Positions 46,400 through 54,751 of a stretch of DNA of 64,000 nt are shown here, piece after piece (within the stretch, counting starts at the first letter, position 1; each line of letters opens with the position of its first letter). The notes under the pieces are model-generated. The model had not been told where the DNA came from. It saw only the letters and a list, made by a program, of their open reading frames with translations, and did not search any database. The position numbers and the translations under genes are program-made. Origin of the DNA: Pseudoxanthomonas sp. (GTDB lineage Bacteria > Pseudomonadota > Gammaproteobacteria > Xanthomonadales > Xanthomonadaceae); the NCBI RefSeq assembly GCF_002863005.1, contig NZ_PKDG01000015.1:62001-126000 (forward strand). Reading direction: 5' to 3'.

Positions 46400-47908
46400 G
46401 TGAGCAACGAGATCCACGATTCCAGCAACCGACCCGTGAAGCGCGTGGTCATCGCCGGCGGCGGCACGGCCGGATGGATGGCCGCGGCGGCGATATCGCG
46501 CGTACTGGGCAAGACGCTGGACATCACGCTGGTCGAGTCCGAGGAAATCGGCACCGTGGGGGTGGGCGAAGCCACCATCCCCACCTTGCTGAGCTTCCAC
46601 CGGATGATCGACATCAACGAGCAGGCGTACATGTCGGCGGTGCAGGGCACCATCAAGCTCGGCATATCGTTCGAGAACTGGCTGGACAACGGGCACCGCT
46701 ACATCCACTCCTTCGGCTTCAGCGGCAAGGAGCGCGGAACCACGGGGTTCCAGCACTTCTGGCTGCGTGGCCGCCAGGAAGGCATGGCCAGCGGCTACGA
46801 GGACTACTGCCTCGAGCTGAAGGCGGCCCTCGGCGATCGCTTCGCGCATCTCCCCCATGGGGGGCTGCACTATGCGTACCACATGGATGCCAGCCTGTAC
46901 GCGAAATTCCTGCGGGAATTCAGCGAGCGCCACGGCGCCCGGCGCGTGGAGGGCAAGATCGCCGAGGTGCTGACCGAGGCCGGCTCGGGTTTCGTCACCG
47001 CGCTGAAGATGGAGAACGGCGACATCCTCGAAGGCGATCTCTTCATCGACTGCACCGGCTTCCGTGCACTGCTGATCGGCAAGACGCTGGGCGTGGGCTT
47101 CACCGACTGGTCGCACTGGCTGTTCAACGACAGCGCCCTGGCCACCCAGACCACGGCGGTGCGCGACGCGGTCCCCTACACCCGTGCCATCGCCGGCAAG
47201 GCCGGATGGCAGTGGCGCATTCCGTTGCAGCACCGGGTGGGCAACGGCATCGTCTATTCCAGCCGGCACATGAGCGACGACGAGGCGCGCGAAGAGTTCC
47301 TCGGCAGTGTCGAGGGCGAGGTCATCAAGCAGCCGTGGCCGATCCGCTTCCGGCCCGGGCAACGGCAGCAGTGCTGGTCGAAGAACTGCGTGGCGCTCGG
47401 CCTGGCCGGCAGCTTCATCGAGCCGCTGGAATCGACCACGATCCACCTGATCCAGCGCGGCATCGTGCACCTGCTGCAGAACTTCCCGCAGGTGGTCACC
47501 CAGCCGGCGATCGATGAGTACAACGCGCGCCTGGACGAGGAGCTGCAACACGTCCGCGACTTCGTGGTGATGCATTACCATCTCACCGACCGGCGTGATT
47601 CGCCGTACTGGCGGGAGATCGCGGAGATGGACATCCCCGCCACGCTGCGCCACCGCATCGAGCTGTTCCGCGAGACCGGCACCGTCTTCCACGTGCCGGG
47701 CGAACTGTTCGGCGAGAACTCCTGGATCCAGGTGATGATGGGCCAGGGTATCGTGCCCAAGCGCTACCACCCGACGGCGGACGCGATCCCGCCGGACGAG
47801 CTGCGCAGCTTCCTCGACGACATCCGCAGCCGCGTGGTGGGCACTGCCCAGCGGATGCCGGCGCACATGGATTACCTGCGCAGCTACTGCCCCGCGCCCC
47901 GGCCCTGA
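46400..47908 (+). CDS. Tryptophan-halogenase-like FAD-dependent enzyme, copy 2
   Basis: A 502-residue flavoenzyme of the PrnA superfamily, from GTG 46400 with AGGA upstream. All key features of a working halogenase are in place: FAD motif GGGTAGW, Lys86 in GTIKLGISFENW, full signature WQWRIP, and Glu in AGSFIEPLESTT. It is only distantly similar to copy 1 and is closer to typical tryptophan-halogenase annotations, so the two probably act on different molecules or at different steps. It is the last gene of the receptor-halogenase-sapC-cupin-halogenase set; the sirtuin gene that follows has its own promoter. Substrate unknown; partner flavin reductase not local. Confidence 0.9.
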   Translation: MSNEIHDSSNRPVKRVVIAGGGTAGWMAAAAISRVLGKTLDITLVESEEIGTVGVGEATIPTLLSFHRMIDINEQAYMSAVQGTIKLGISFENWLDNGHRYIHSFGFSGKERGTTGFQHFWLRGRQEGMASGYEDYCLELKAALGDRFAHLPHGGLHYAYHMDASLYAKFLREFSERHGARRVEGKIAEVLTEAGSGFVTALKMENGDILEGDLFIDCTGFRALLIGKTLGVGFTDWSHWLFNDSALATQTTAVRDAVPYTRAIAGKAGWQWRIPLQHRVGNGIVYSSRHMSDDEAREEFLGSVEGEVIKQPWPIRFRPGQRQQCWSKNCVALGLAGSFIEPLESTTIHLIQRGIVHLLQNFPQVVTQPAIDEYNARLDEELQHVRDFVVMHYHLTDRRDSPYWREIAEMDIPATLRHRIELFRETGTVFHVPGELFGENSWIQVMMGQGIVPKRYHPTADAIPPDELRSFLDDIRSRVVGTAQRMPAHMDYLRSYCPAPRP

Positions 47909-47930
47909 GCACGCCAGCCTGCGCATCGCC

Positions 47931-47936
47931 TATGCT
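47931..47936 (+). promoter_or_regulatory. -10 element of a leaderless promoter (sirtuin gene)
   Basis: TATGCT ends six bases before the ATG at 47943 and there is no Shine-Dalgarno sequence, so transcription would begin at or next to the start codon. The -35 region is weak. Confidence 0.6.
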
Positions 47937-47942
47937 GCGGGC

Positions 47943-48794
47943 ATGAGCGATACGCGACTCGAGGATTTCGTGGCGGCGCACCGCCGGCTGTTCGTCCTGA
48001 CAGGGGCGGGGTGCAGCACCGCGTCCGGCATTCCCGACTATCGGGACGAGCAGGGCGCGTGGAAGCGCACGCCGCCGGTGACCTACCAGGCCTTCACCGG
48101 CGACACCGCCACGCGCCATCGCTACTGGGCGCGCAGCATGATCGGCTGGCCGCGCGTGGCGACGGCACGGCCGAACGATGCGCATCGCGCGCTGGCGTCG
48201 CTGGAAGCCCAGGGGCGCTGCGAAGTACTGCTGACGCAGAACGTCGATGGCCTGCACCAGGCCGCCGGCAGCCACGCGGTGATCGACCTGCACGGGCGGC
48301 TCGATGGCGTCGTCTGCCTCGCCTGCGGCGAGGTGACGCCGCGCGCCGCACTGCAGGCCCGGTTGATGCAGGCCAATCCCGGATGGATCGACCTGCAGGC
48401 GGGCACGGCACCCGACGGCGATGCCGACCTGGAGGAAAAGGATTTCGAGCGCTTCCACGTGCCTGCATGCGAAGCGTGCGGAGGCATGCTGAAGCCGCAC
48501 GTGGTGTTCTTCGGCGAGAACGTGCCGCGCCCGCGCGTGGAAACGGCGATGGCCCACGTCGACCGGGCCGATGCGCTGCTGGTGGTCGGTTCGTCGCTGA
48601 TGGTCTATTCGGGGCTGCGCTTCGTGCACGCGGCCGTGCGCAGGCGGATCCCGGTGGTGGCAGTCAGCCTGGGCCGTACGCGCGCCGACGATCTGCTGCA
48701 GTTCCGCATCGCCGCGCCCTGTGGGGACGCGCTCGCCTTCCTGCTCGAACGCGAGGGCGGCGCAGCGGTCAGGCCTCCGGTGGTTGCAGGCTGA
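47943..48794 (+). CDS. SIR2-family NAD-dependent protein deacylase
   Basis: A 283-residue sirtuin. The NAD-binding GAGCSTASGIPDYR lies at 21-34, TQNVDGLH at 98-105, catalytic His117 is in VIDLHGRLDGV, and the zinc site is Cys125/Cys128 and Cys176/Cys179. The closing motif is VVGSSLMVYSG and VVAVSLGRTRAD. The GCSTxSGIPDYR signature and size match the SIRT4-like/class II group. It removes acyl groups from lysines (or may ADP-ribosylate) using NAD. Its 3' end overlaps the opposite-strand GGDEF/EAL gene by 26 bp. Confidence 0.93.
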   Translation: MSDTRLEDFVAAHRRLFVLTGAGCSTASGIPDYRDEQGAWKRTPPVTYQAFTGDTATRHRYWARSMIGWPRVATARPNDAHRALASLEAQGRCEVLLTQNVDGLHQAAGSHAVIDLHGRLDGVVCLACGEVTPRAALQARLMQANPGWIDLQAGTAPDGDADLEEKDFERFHVPACEACGGMLKPHVVFFGENVPRPRVETAMAHVDRADALLVVGSSLMVYSGLRFVHAAVRRRIPVVAVSLGRTRADDLLQFRIAAPCGDALAFLLEREGGAAVRPPVVAG

Positions 48795-51024
48795 CCCAAC
48801 GTTCCAGCGAGTGCGGTGAAAGCGGGCGCGAGACGTAGTAGCCCTGCAGCAGATCGCAATTGAGCGAAGCCAGCACCGCGCGCTGCGCCGCATTCTCCAC
48901 GCCCTCCGCCACCACCTTCAACGACAGGCTGTCGCCTATGCGCAGGATGGACGTCGTCAGCGCGCGTGCGGACTCGCTGTGCTCCAGGTCGCGCACGAAG
49001 CTCATGTCCAGCTTCAGTTCGCTGATCGGAAGGCGATGCAAATGGCTGAGGCTGGAGTAGCCGGTGCCGAAGTCGTCGATGGACAGGCTGACGCCCATCC
49101 GGTGGATCGCATCGATGTTGGCCAGCACTTCCGGCTTCTCCGCCAGCATCACGCTCTCGGTCACTTCCACCATCAGTTCGTCCGGCGACAGTCCGCACTT
49201 TCCCAGCACGTTGCCGATGAAGGCCGGCAGGTCCTGCTGCTCGAAATTGATCGCCGACAGGTTGACCGAAACGCGCGGTACCGGCACGCCGCGACGGCGC
49301 CAGTCCGCCATCTGCGTGCAGGCCTCCTCCAGCGTCCACCGGCCCAGTTCGTCGATCAGTCCGCACTCCTCGGCCATCGGAACGAAGGTGGCGGGCGATA
49401 TCTCGCCGATCTCCGGGTGTCGCCACCGCAGCAGGGCCTCCACGCCATGCAGGGTCGCGTCCTCGTCGAGTGCGACCTGCGGCTGGTAGTGCAGGCGCAG
49501 CTGGCCGCTGCGGACCGCCTCGCGCAGCGCATTTTCCAGCGCCAGGCGCTCCTGCATGGCCTGGTTCATTTCCAGGCTGTAGAACACGATGCGCGCGCCG
49601 CCTTCGGACTTGGCGCGGTACATCGCGATATCGGCGTGCCGCACGAGCGAATCGACGTCCCACCCGTCGGCGGGAAACATCGCCACGCCCACGCTGGCCT
49701 GCGGCGTCAGCATCATCCGCCCTGCGTTGAGCGGCTCGGACAGGCGCGCCATCAGCCGGTCCGCGAGATTGGCGGCTTCCTCGGCCGTGCGACCGGGGAC
49801 GGCCAGGACGAATTCATCGCCCGCCAGCCGGGCCACCACGTCGCCGTCGCGGAGTTCGCCGCCGAGCCGTTTCGCCAGCTCGCGCAGCAGGGTGTCGCCG
49901 GCCGTATGGCCCTGGGTGTCGTTGACGATCTTGAAGCGGTCGATGTCGACGAACAGCAACGCCACGGGACTGTCGCTGCGTGCCGCGGCCAGCAGCATCT
50001 GCTCGACCTTGCTGTTGAACAGCGCGCGGTTGGGCAGGCCGGTCAGTGCGTCGAAGAAGGACAGCTGGTGCATGCGTACGCGGGCGCGCTCGCGTTCCAT
50101 CGCCAGCGCGCACAGGTGCAGGCACACGTCGACCACGCGCTGGTGGAAGTCGTCCGGCGCGCGGTTTTCCCAGTAGTAGAGGGCGAACGTGCCCAGGACG
50201 CGTCCGTCGTTGCCCTTGATGGGGCTGGACCAGCAGGCGCGGATGCCGACGGCGAGGAAGGGCGCGTTGTAGGCCTGCCAGCGCGGGTCGCGTTCGATGT
50301 CGCTGCATTCGACCGGTTGTCCGCTCCAGGCCGCCGATCCGCAGGCACCGACCATCGGCCCGGCGAGTTCGCCATCGATCATCGCCCCGATGGTCTCGGG
50401 CAGGCTGGGTGCCGCCAGCGGACGCAGGCGGCCGTAGTCGTCCAGGCCGATCACCGAGGCCACCGCTTCCGGCATGACCTTCTCGACCTCGCGGCAGACC
50501 AGGGTCAGCACGTCGTGCACGGGCTGTTCGCGGACGATCGCCCCCAGCACCTTGCGGTGCAGTTCCTCGTGCAGCTTGCTGTGGGTGATGTCGGTGTAGA
50601 CGCCGAGCAGATAGCGGCTGTCGCGGTCCGCATCGAACACCGGGTTCACCACCGCGGAAATCCACAAGGGCACGCCGTTCTTGGCGTACACCAGCAGTTC
50701 GGTGCGGTAGCCCTGCTGCGTGTGCAGCTGCCCGCGGACCCATTCGACCGTTTCGGGGTCGGTGTGCGGCCCTGCGAGGAAGTCGCTCGGGCGCCTTCCC
50801 ACGACTTCTTCCTGCGTGTAGCCGAGCATGCGCGTGAAGCCCTGGTTGATCCAGGTGATGCGCGCGCTGTCGTCGCACACGACGATGGCGTTGTCGCTGT
50901 GGTCGATGACCCAGGACACATCGGGCTCGCCATCGGCGAGACGGGACGGCATGGCGATGGCAGTGGGCCTCACGGTCGGTTCTTCCCCAAGAACGGTTGC
51001 CGCCTGATGGACCGGGTTCGCCAC
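48769..51024 (-). CDS. PAS-GAF-GGDEF-EAL cyclic-di-GMP turnover protein
   Basis: A 751-residue soluble signalling protein: PAS at about 35-150, GAF at about 155-315 (AVGIRACWSSPIKGNDGRVLG), GGDEF at about 325-490, EAL at about 505-745. The GGDEF active site reads AGDEF and keeps the RxxD product-inhibition site (RDGD) exactly five residues before it. The EAL domain keeps EALLRW, the VTES, IDDFGTGYSS, KLD and AEGVEN metal/catalytic motifs and QGYYVSRP, so phosphodiesterase activity is likely and cyclase activity possible. Start is GTG 51024 with AGGGA upstream; ATG 50952 is an alternative. It overlaps the sirtuin gene tail to tail. Confidence 0.93.
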   Translation of the reverse strand: MANPVHQAATVLGEEPTVRPTAIAMPSRLADGEPDVSWVIDHSDNAIVVCDDSARITWINQGFTRMLGYTQEEVVGRRPSDFLAGPHTDPETVEWVRGQLHTQQGYRTELLVYAKNGVPLWISAVVNPVFDADRDSRYLLGVYTDITHSKLHEELHRKVLGAIVREQPVHDVLTLVCREVEKVMPEAVASVIGLDDYGRLRPLAAPSLPETIGAMIDGELAGPMVGACGSAAWSGQPVECSDIERDPRWQAYNAPFLAVGIRACWSSPIKGNDGRVLGTFALYYWENRAPDDFHQRVVDVCLHLCALAMERERARVRMHQLSFFDALTGLPNRALFNSKVEQMLLAAARSDSPVALLFVDIDRFKIVNDTQGHTAGDTLLRELAKRLGGELRDGDVVARLAGDEFVLAVPGRTAEEAANLADRLMARLSEPLNAGRMMLTPQASVGVAMFPADGWDVDSLVRHADIAMYRAKSEGGARIVFYSLEMNQAMQERLALENALREAVRSGQLRLHYQPQVALDEDATLHGVEALLRWRHPEIGEISPATFVPMAEECGLIDELGRWTLEEACTQMADWRRRGVPVPRVSVNLSAINFEQQDLPAFIGNVLGKCGLSPDELMVEVTESVMLAEKPEVLANIDAIHRMGVSLSIDDFGTGYSSLSHLHRLPISELKLDMSFVRDLEHSESARALTTSILRIGDSLSLKVVAEGVENAAQRAVLASLNCDLLQGYYVSRPLSPHSLERWVSLQPPEA

Positions 51025-51297
51025 CGTATTCCCTGTGCAGTCGTTCCCGAGAGGGACGATATACCGCGTTATCGGCCCGAGATCGCCGCACTTTACCTGA
51101 AGTCCCGCGTGCTGCGGACCGCGGCGGCGCGTGCAAACGGTTCCAGCGATGGCCCGGCATCGGGCAGCCCGGCAATGACCTCTCCGTGCACCCCTTTTCC
51201 GTCAGGGTCCCGGAGCAGGACGCAGGGTGCGGGCACGGCTGACGCACCCCGGTCATGAACGCCACCTAGGCTTGCCGGCCGCGAAAGGGGGATGCGC

Positions 51298-52239
51298 ATG
51301 AGAACGAGCTGGGTGTGGATCGGAATGGGAGCCGTGCTGTGCATGACGGCGTGCCGGGAGGTCTCGCCGCCCCCGGCGGTCCTTCCGGCGGGAGCCTCAT
51401 CCGCGGGGATCGTGGCGGTGGATGCCGGGGACGTGTCCACGGATCCCTACGCGCGCGCCACGCGCGCACTGTCCGAGCACCGGATGCTGTCGCCTGCCGG
51501 CAACAATGCCGTGGAGCACTATCTCGCGGCCCGCGCGGCGGCGACGGACCAGGCGCGCGCGGATGCCGCGCTGGCCGAGCTGCAGCCGTACGTGCTGATC
51601 GCGGCCGAGCAGGCGATCGCGCGCGGCGACAGCGTAGAAGCCGTGCGCTTGCGGAACCTGATCGAACGCATCGATGCGCGGGCACCCGCGCTGCCACGCT
51701 TGCGCGCGGCAATGGCGACCCTCGCCCGCGCGCAGGCCGCCCAGGCGACGGTCGCCGTGCAGACCTCGACCATCGACGCTGCTGCGCCCGCCCGCTCCAC
51801 GGCGTCGGCCGCTGTCGCGCCTGCAACCACGGTCTTGCCGTCGAGGGACGTCGAATCCTCGCCGACATCGCCGCCGCCCGCGTCCACGCAAACAACCCAG
51901 GCGACGCAGGGAACGCCGCAGCTGCCCGCTCCACCCGACGCGACGCCTCGCATCGTCCAGGCGCCGCGCGTGCCGCGGCTGGTGCAGGACGCGCAACCCC
52001 GGTATCCGCTGCCCGCCCTGCGCGCCCGCATCGAGGGGCAGGCCGACGTGGCCTTCACCATCCAGCCGGATGGCAGCGTGCGCGACGTGCGCCTGGTGTC
52101 GTCGACGCCGTCCGGCATGTTCGACGCGTCGGCGCTGGCCGTCGCGCAGCGCTGGCGCTTCGAAGCCACCGGCCAGGCCCATGCCTCGAGCCGCACCGTG
52201 CGGTTCCGGCTGCCGGACGCGGAGAAAGGCGGCGGCTGA
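51298..52239 (+). CDS. Lipoprotein with a TonB C-terminal domain
   Basis: A 313-residue protein with a lipoprotein signal (VWIGMGAVLCMTAC, Cys about 19). A helical periplasmic region (about 30-145, STDPYARATRALSEHRML...AEQAIARGDSVEAVRL) and a Pro/Thr/Ala-rich linker follow. The C-terminal 90 residues form a TonB-type domain (PRYPLPALRARIEGQADVAFTIQPDGSVRDVRLVSS...MFDASALAVAQRWRFEATG). True TonB has a membrane anchor, not a lipid anchor, so this may be a TonB-like protein working at a membrane face and not an energy transducer. ATG 51298 is preferred because AGGGGG lies seven bases away; ATG 51292 is too close. Confidence 0.8.
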   Translation: MRTSWVWIGMGAVLCMTACREVSPPPAVLPAGASSAGIVAVDAGDVSTDPYARATRALSEHRMLSPAGNNAVEHYLAARAAATDQARADAALAELQPYVLIAAEQAIARGDSVEAVRLRNLIERIDARAPALPRLRAAMATLARAQAAQATVAVQTSTIDAAAPARSTASAAVAPATTVLPSRDVESSPTSPPPASTQTTQATQGTPQLPAPPDATPRIVQAPRVPRLVQDAQPRYPLPALRARIEGQADVAFTIQPDGSVRDVRLVSSTPSGMFDASALAVAQRWRFEATGQAHASSRTVRFRLPDAEKGGG

Positions 52240-52263
52240 GTGGTGTCCGTGCGCCTCTGCGGC

Positions 52264-52269
52264 GAGAAT
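52264..52269 (+). promoter_or_regulatory. -10 element of a leaderless promoter (carboxylesterase gene)
   Basis: GAGAAT ends exactly six bases before the ATG at 52276; no Shine-Dalgarno is present in the 36-bp gap after the TonB-like gene. Confidence 0.5.
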
Positions 52270-52275
52270 GGCGGC

Positions 52276-52962
52276 ATGACGACCTCTTCCGCCTCCCCCA
52301 TCCTCGATGCTGTCGAACAGGAAACCGGCCCCGCGCCTTCATGGTCGGTGCTGTGGCTGCATGGCCTCGGCGCCGATGGCCACGACTTCGCACCGCTCAT
52401 GCCTGAGCTGGTACGGCCGGGCTGGCCGGCGTTGCGGTTCGTGTTCCCGCATGCGCCCGTGCGCGCCGTGACCATCAACAATGGCGTGCGCATGCGCGCC
52501 TGGTACGACATCGTGGGCATGGACTTCCCGACGCGCGCGGACAGTGCCGGCATCGAGGAATCCATCGCCCACGTGGATGCGCTTATCGAGCGCGAGCAGG
52601 CACGTGGCATCGCGCCGGACCGCCTGCTGCTGGCGGGGTTCTCGCAGGGCGGCGCGATCACGCTGGCCGCCGGGCTTCGGCGGCAGGTGCCGCTGGCCGG
52701 GCTGATCGCGCTGTCGACCTATCTGCCGGGTGCCGCGCAGGCCGCAGGTCACCTGGCCCAGGCGGCGACGGCGCAACCGGTGTTCATGGCGCACGGTGCC
52801 GCAGACCCGGTGATTCCGCTGGTCCACGCGGAACAGAGCGCGCGGGTGCTCGGCGACCTGGGCTTTGCGGTGCAGTGGCACCGCTACCCGATGGCGCATC
52901 AGGTCTGCGCAGACGAGATCCGTGACCTCGGTGACTGGATGGCGCGGCGGTTTGCGTTGTAA
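52276..52962 (+). CDS. Alpha/beta-hydrolase carboxylesterase (phospholipase/carboxylesterase family)
   Basis: A 228-residue cytoplasmic esterase. The opening SVLWLHGLGADGHDFAPLMPEL supplies the oxyanion hole, and the triad is Ser123 in LAGFSQGGA, Asp177 in HGAADPVIP and His208 in YPMAHQV. The INNGVRMRAWYDI segment is typical of the EstB/YpfH group of short-chain carboxylesterases, related to acyl-protein thioesterases. Substrate in the cell is unknown. It lies 36 nt behind the TonB-like gene but has its own leaderless-type -10 element. Confidence 0.92.
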   Translation: MTTSSASPILDAVEQETGPAPSWSVLWLHGLGADGHDFAPLMPELVRPGWPALRFVFPHAPVRAVTINNGVRMRAWYDIVGMDFPTRADSAGIEESIAHVDALIEREQARGIAPDRLLLAGFSQGGAITLAAGLRRQVPLAGLIALSTYLPGAAQAAGHLAQAATAQPVFMAHGAADPVIPLVHAEQSARVLGDLGFAVQWHRYPMAHQVCADEIRDLGDWMARRFAL

Positions 52963-53057
52963 TTCCCCCGCGTCCCCGGAAGGATGACGCAGGGCGCGGC
53001 GATGGGTAACCTAGGCCGCGGGGGATCACGCCAACGTTCATCGAGGACGCCTTTGCC

Positions 53058-53789
53058 GTGAAAGTGGTCATTGCCGACGACGAGTCCCTCGCCCGCGAGC
53101 GCCTGCGCGCGTTGCTGGCCGAGCACCCGGGCATCGAAGTGGTCGCCGAGGCGGAGAACGGCCTGGACGCCTTGCAGGCCTGCTCGCAGCATCGCCCCGA
53201 CATGGTGTTGCTCGACATCGCCATGCCCGGCGTGGACGGACTGGAGGCCGCCCGCCACCTGGCGGCGTTCGACCCGCGGCCGGCCGTGGTGTTCTGCACC
53301 GCCTACGACGAGCACGCGCTGTCGGCGTTCGAGGCCGCGGCCATCGACTACCTGATGAAGCCGATCCGTCCCGAGCGCCTGGCCGCCGCGGTCGAGCGCG
53401 CGCGTACCTTCATCGCCGGACGCGAAAGCCAGCCGCCCGCCGCCTCGAACAGCCAGCCGCGCACGCACCTGTGCGCACGCCTGCGCGGCAGCCTGCGCCT
53501 GATTCCGGTGGACGAAGTGCACTACCTGCAGGCCGAGGAGAAGTACGTGGTGGTGCACCACGCGCGCGGCGAGGACCTGATCGAAGAGTCGCTGAAGTCG
53601 CTGGAAGAGGAGTTCGGCGGCCGCTTCGTGCGCATCCACCGCAATTGCCTGGTCGCGCGCCACGAACTGGTCGAGATCAAGCGCATCGGCGATGGCCATG
53701 TCCAGGCCATCCTGCGCCACGGCAAGGCCCCGTTGGAAGTGAGCCGCCGCTGCGTGGCCGGCCTGCGCGAGACGGTCAAGGCGCTCTGA
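53058..53789 (+). CDS. algR: LytTR-type response regulator AlgR
   Basis: A 243-residue response regulator. The receiver has phospho-acceptor Asp53 in [13 protein letters not shown] and Lys in YLMKPIRPE; the C-terminal half (about 138-243) is a LytTR DNA-binding domain ([20 protein letters not shown]...[15 protein letters not shown]). Size, sequence and the position directly before hemC match AlgR of Pseudomonas and xanthomonads, which controls exopolysaccharide, pili and virulence. No sensor (AlgZ/FimS) gene is adjacent upstream in the window; the neighbour is a carboxylesterase. GTG start at 53058. A 9-bp arm pair TCCCCCGCG/CGCGGGGGA (52964, 53017) flanks the spacer before it. Confidence 0.9.
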   Translation: MKVVIADDESLARERLRALLAEHPGIEVVAEAENGLDALQACSQHRPDMVLLDIAMPGVDGLEAARHLAAFDPRPAVVFCTAYDEHALSAFEAAAIDYLMKPIRPERLAAAVERARTFIAGRESQPPAASNSQPRTHLCARLRGSLRLIPVDEVHYLQAEEKYVVVHHARGEDLIEESLKSLEEEFGGRFVRIHRNCLVARHELVEIKRIGDGHVQAILRHGKAPLEVSRRCVAGLRETVKAL

Positions 53790-53814
53790 TCGCCGCCGCG
53801 ATGGCGGCATGCGG

Positions 53815-53820
53815 GATAAT
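53815..53820 (+). promoter_or_regulatory. -10 element of a leaderless promoter (hemC)
   Basis: GATAAT, close to the consensus, ends exactly six bases before the hemC ATG at 53827, with no Shine-Dalgarno sequence. hemC can thus be transcribed apart from algR. Confidence 0.65.
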
Positions 53821-53826
53821 GGCCGC

Positions 53827-54735
53827 ATGACCACCCTGCGCATCGCCACCCGAAAGAGCCCGCTCGCCCTCTGGCAGAGCGAACACGTCGCCGACCGCCT
53901 GCGTGACGCGCATCCGGGGCTGGCGGTCGAGCTGGTGCCGATGAGCACGCGTGGCGACGAGGTGCTCGACCGCTCGCTGGCCGCGATCGGAGGCAAGGGG
54001 CTGTTCCTGAAGGAGCTCGAACTGGCGATGCTGCGCGGCGACGCCGACTGCGCCGTGCATTCGCTCAAGGACGTGCCGATGGAGCTGGAAGGGCCGTTCG
54101 CGCTGCCCGCCATCCTGGCGCGAGCGGATCACGCCGACGCTTTCGTATCGAACCTGCATGCCGGCATCGACGCGTTGCCGCACGGCGCGCGCGTGGGCAC
54201 ATCTTCGCTGCGGCGGCAGGCGCAGCTGCGTGCGCAGCGGCCGGACCTGGCACTGGTCGACCTGCGCGGCAACGTCAATACGCGCCTGGCCAAGCTCGAC
54301 GCCGGCGAGTACGACGCGATCATCCTGGCGTGCGCCGGCCTGGAACGGCTCGGGTTCGCCGCGCGCATCCGCGCGCGCCTGGACGCGCCGCACTGGTTGC
54401 CGGCGCCGGCCCAGGGCGCCGTCGCGGTCGAGTGCCGTGCCGACGATCCCGCGATGCACGCCCTGTTCGCCGCGCTCGAAGACACCCCCACACGCATTTG
54501 CGTGGAGGCGGAGCGGGCGATGAATCGCGCCCTGCACGGCAGCTGCCACGTGCCCGTAGCGGCCTTCGCGCGGCGCGAAGGCGACGACCTGGTGCTGTCC
54601 GGGCTGGTCGGATCTGCGCAGGACGGCCAGGTCCTGCGTGCCGAGGCCCATGGCCCGCTCGCCGATCCCGACGCGCTCGGTCGCCGCGTCGCCGCTCGGT
54701 TGCTGGAGCAGGGCGCAGGCGCGTTCCTCGCCTGA
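53827..54735 (+). CDS. hemC: Hydroxymethylbilane synthase (porphobilinogen deaminase)
   Basis: A 302-residue enzyme that joins four porphobilinogens into hydroxymethylbilane in haem and sirohaem synthesis. Recognisable blocks are [18 protein letters not shown] at the start, [61 protein letters not shown] and [12 protein letters not shown]. Cys240 in HGSCHVPV carries the dipyrromethane cofactor. The length is normal. It follows algR by 37 nt, as in relatives, but hemD is not behind it; a DUF481 gene converges instead. Confidence 0.97.
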   Translation: MTTLRIATRKSPLALWQSEHVADRLRDAHPGLAVELVPMSTRGDEVLDRSLAAIGGKGLFLKELELAMLRGDADCAVHSLKDVPMELEGPFALPAILARADHADAFVSNLHAGIDALPHGARVGTSSLRRQAQLRAQRPDLALVDLRGNVNTRLAKLDAGEYDAIILACAGLERLGFAARIRARLDAPHWLPAPAQGAVAVECRADDPAMHALFAALEDTPTRICVEAERAMNRALHGSCHVPVAAFARREGDDLVLSGLVGSAQDGQVLRAEAHGPLADPDALGRRVAARLLEQGAGAFLA

Positions 54736-54751
54736 GCGTCGTGCGGCGCGC

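Noticed and set aside
48979..51258. A 759-codon plus-strand frame opposite the GGDEF/EAL gene
   Set aside because: Antisense to clear GGDEF and EAL motifs and without any recognisable domain.
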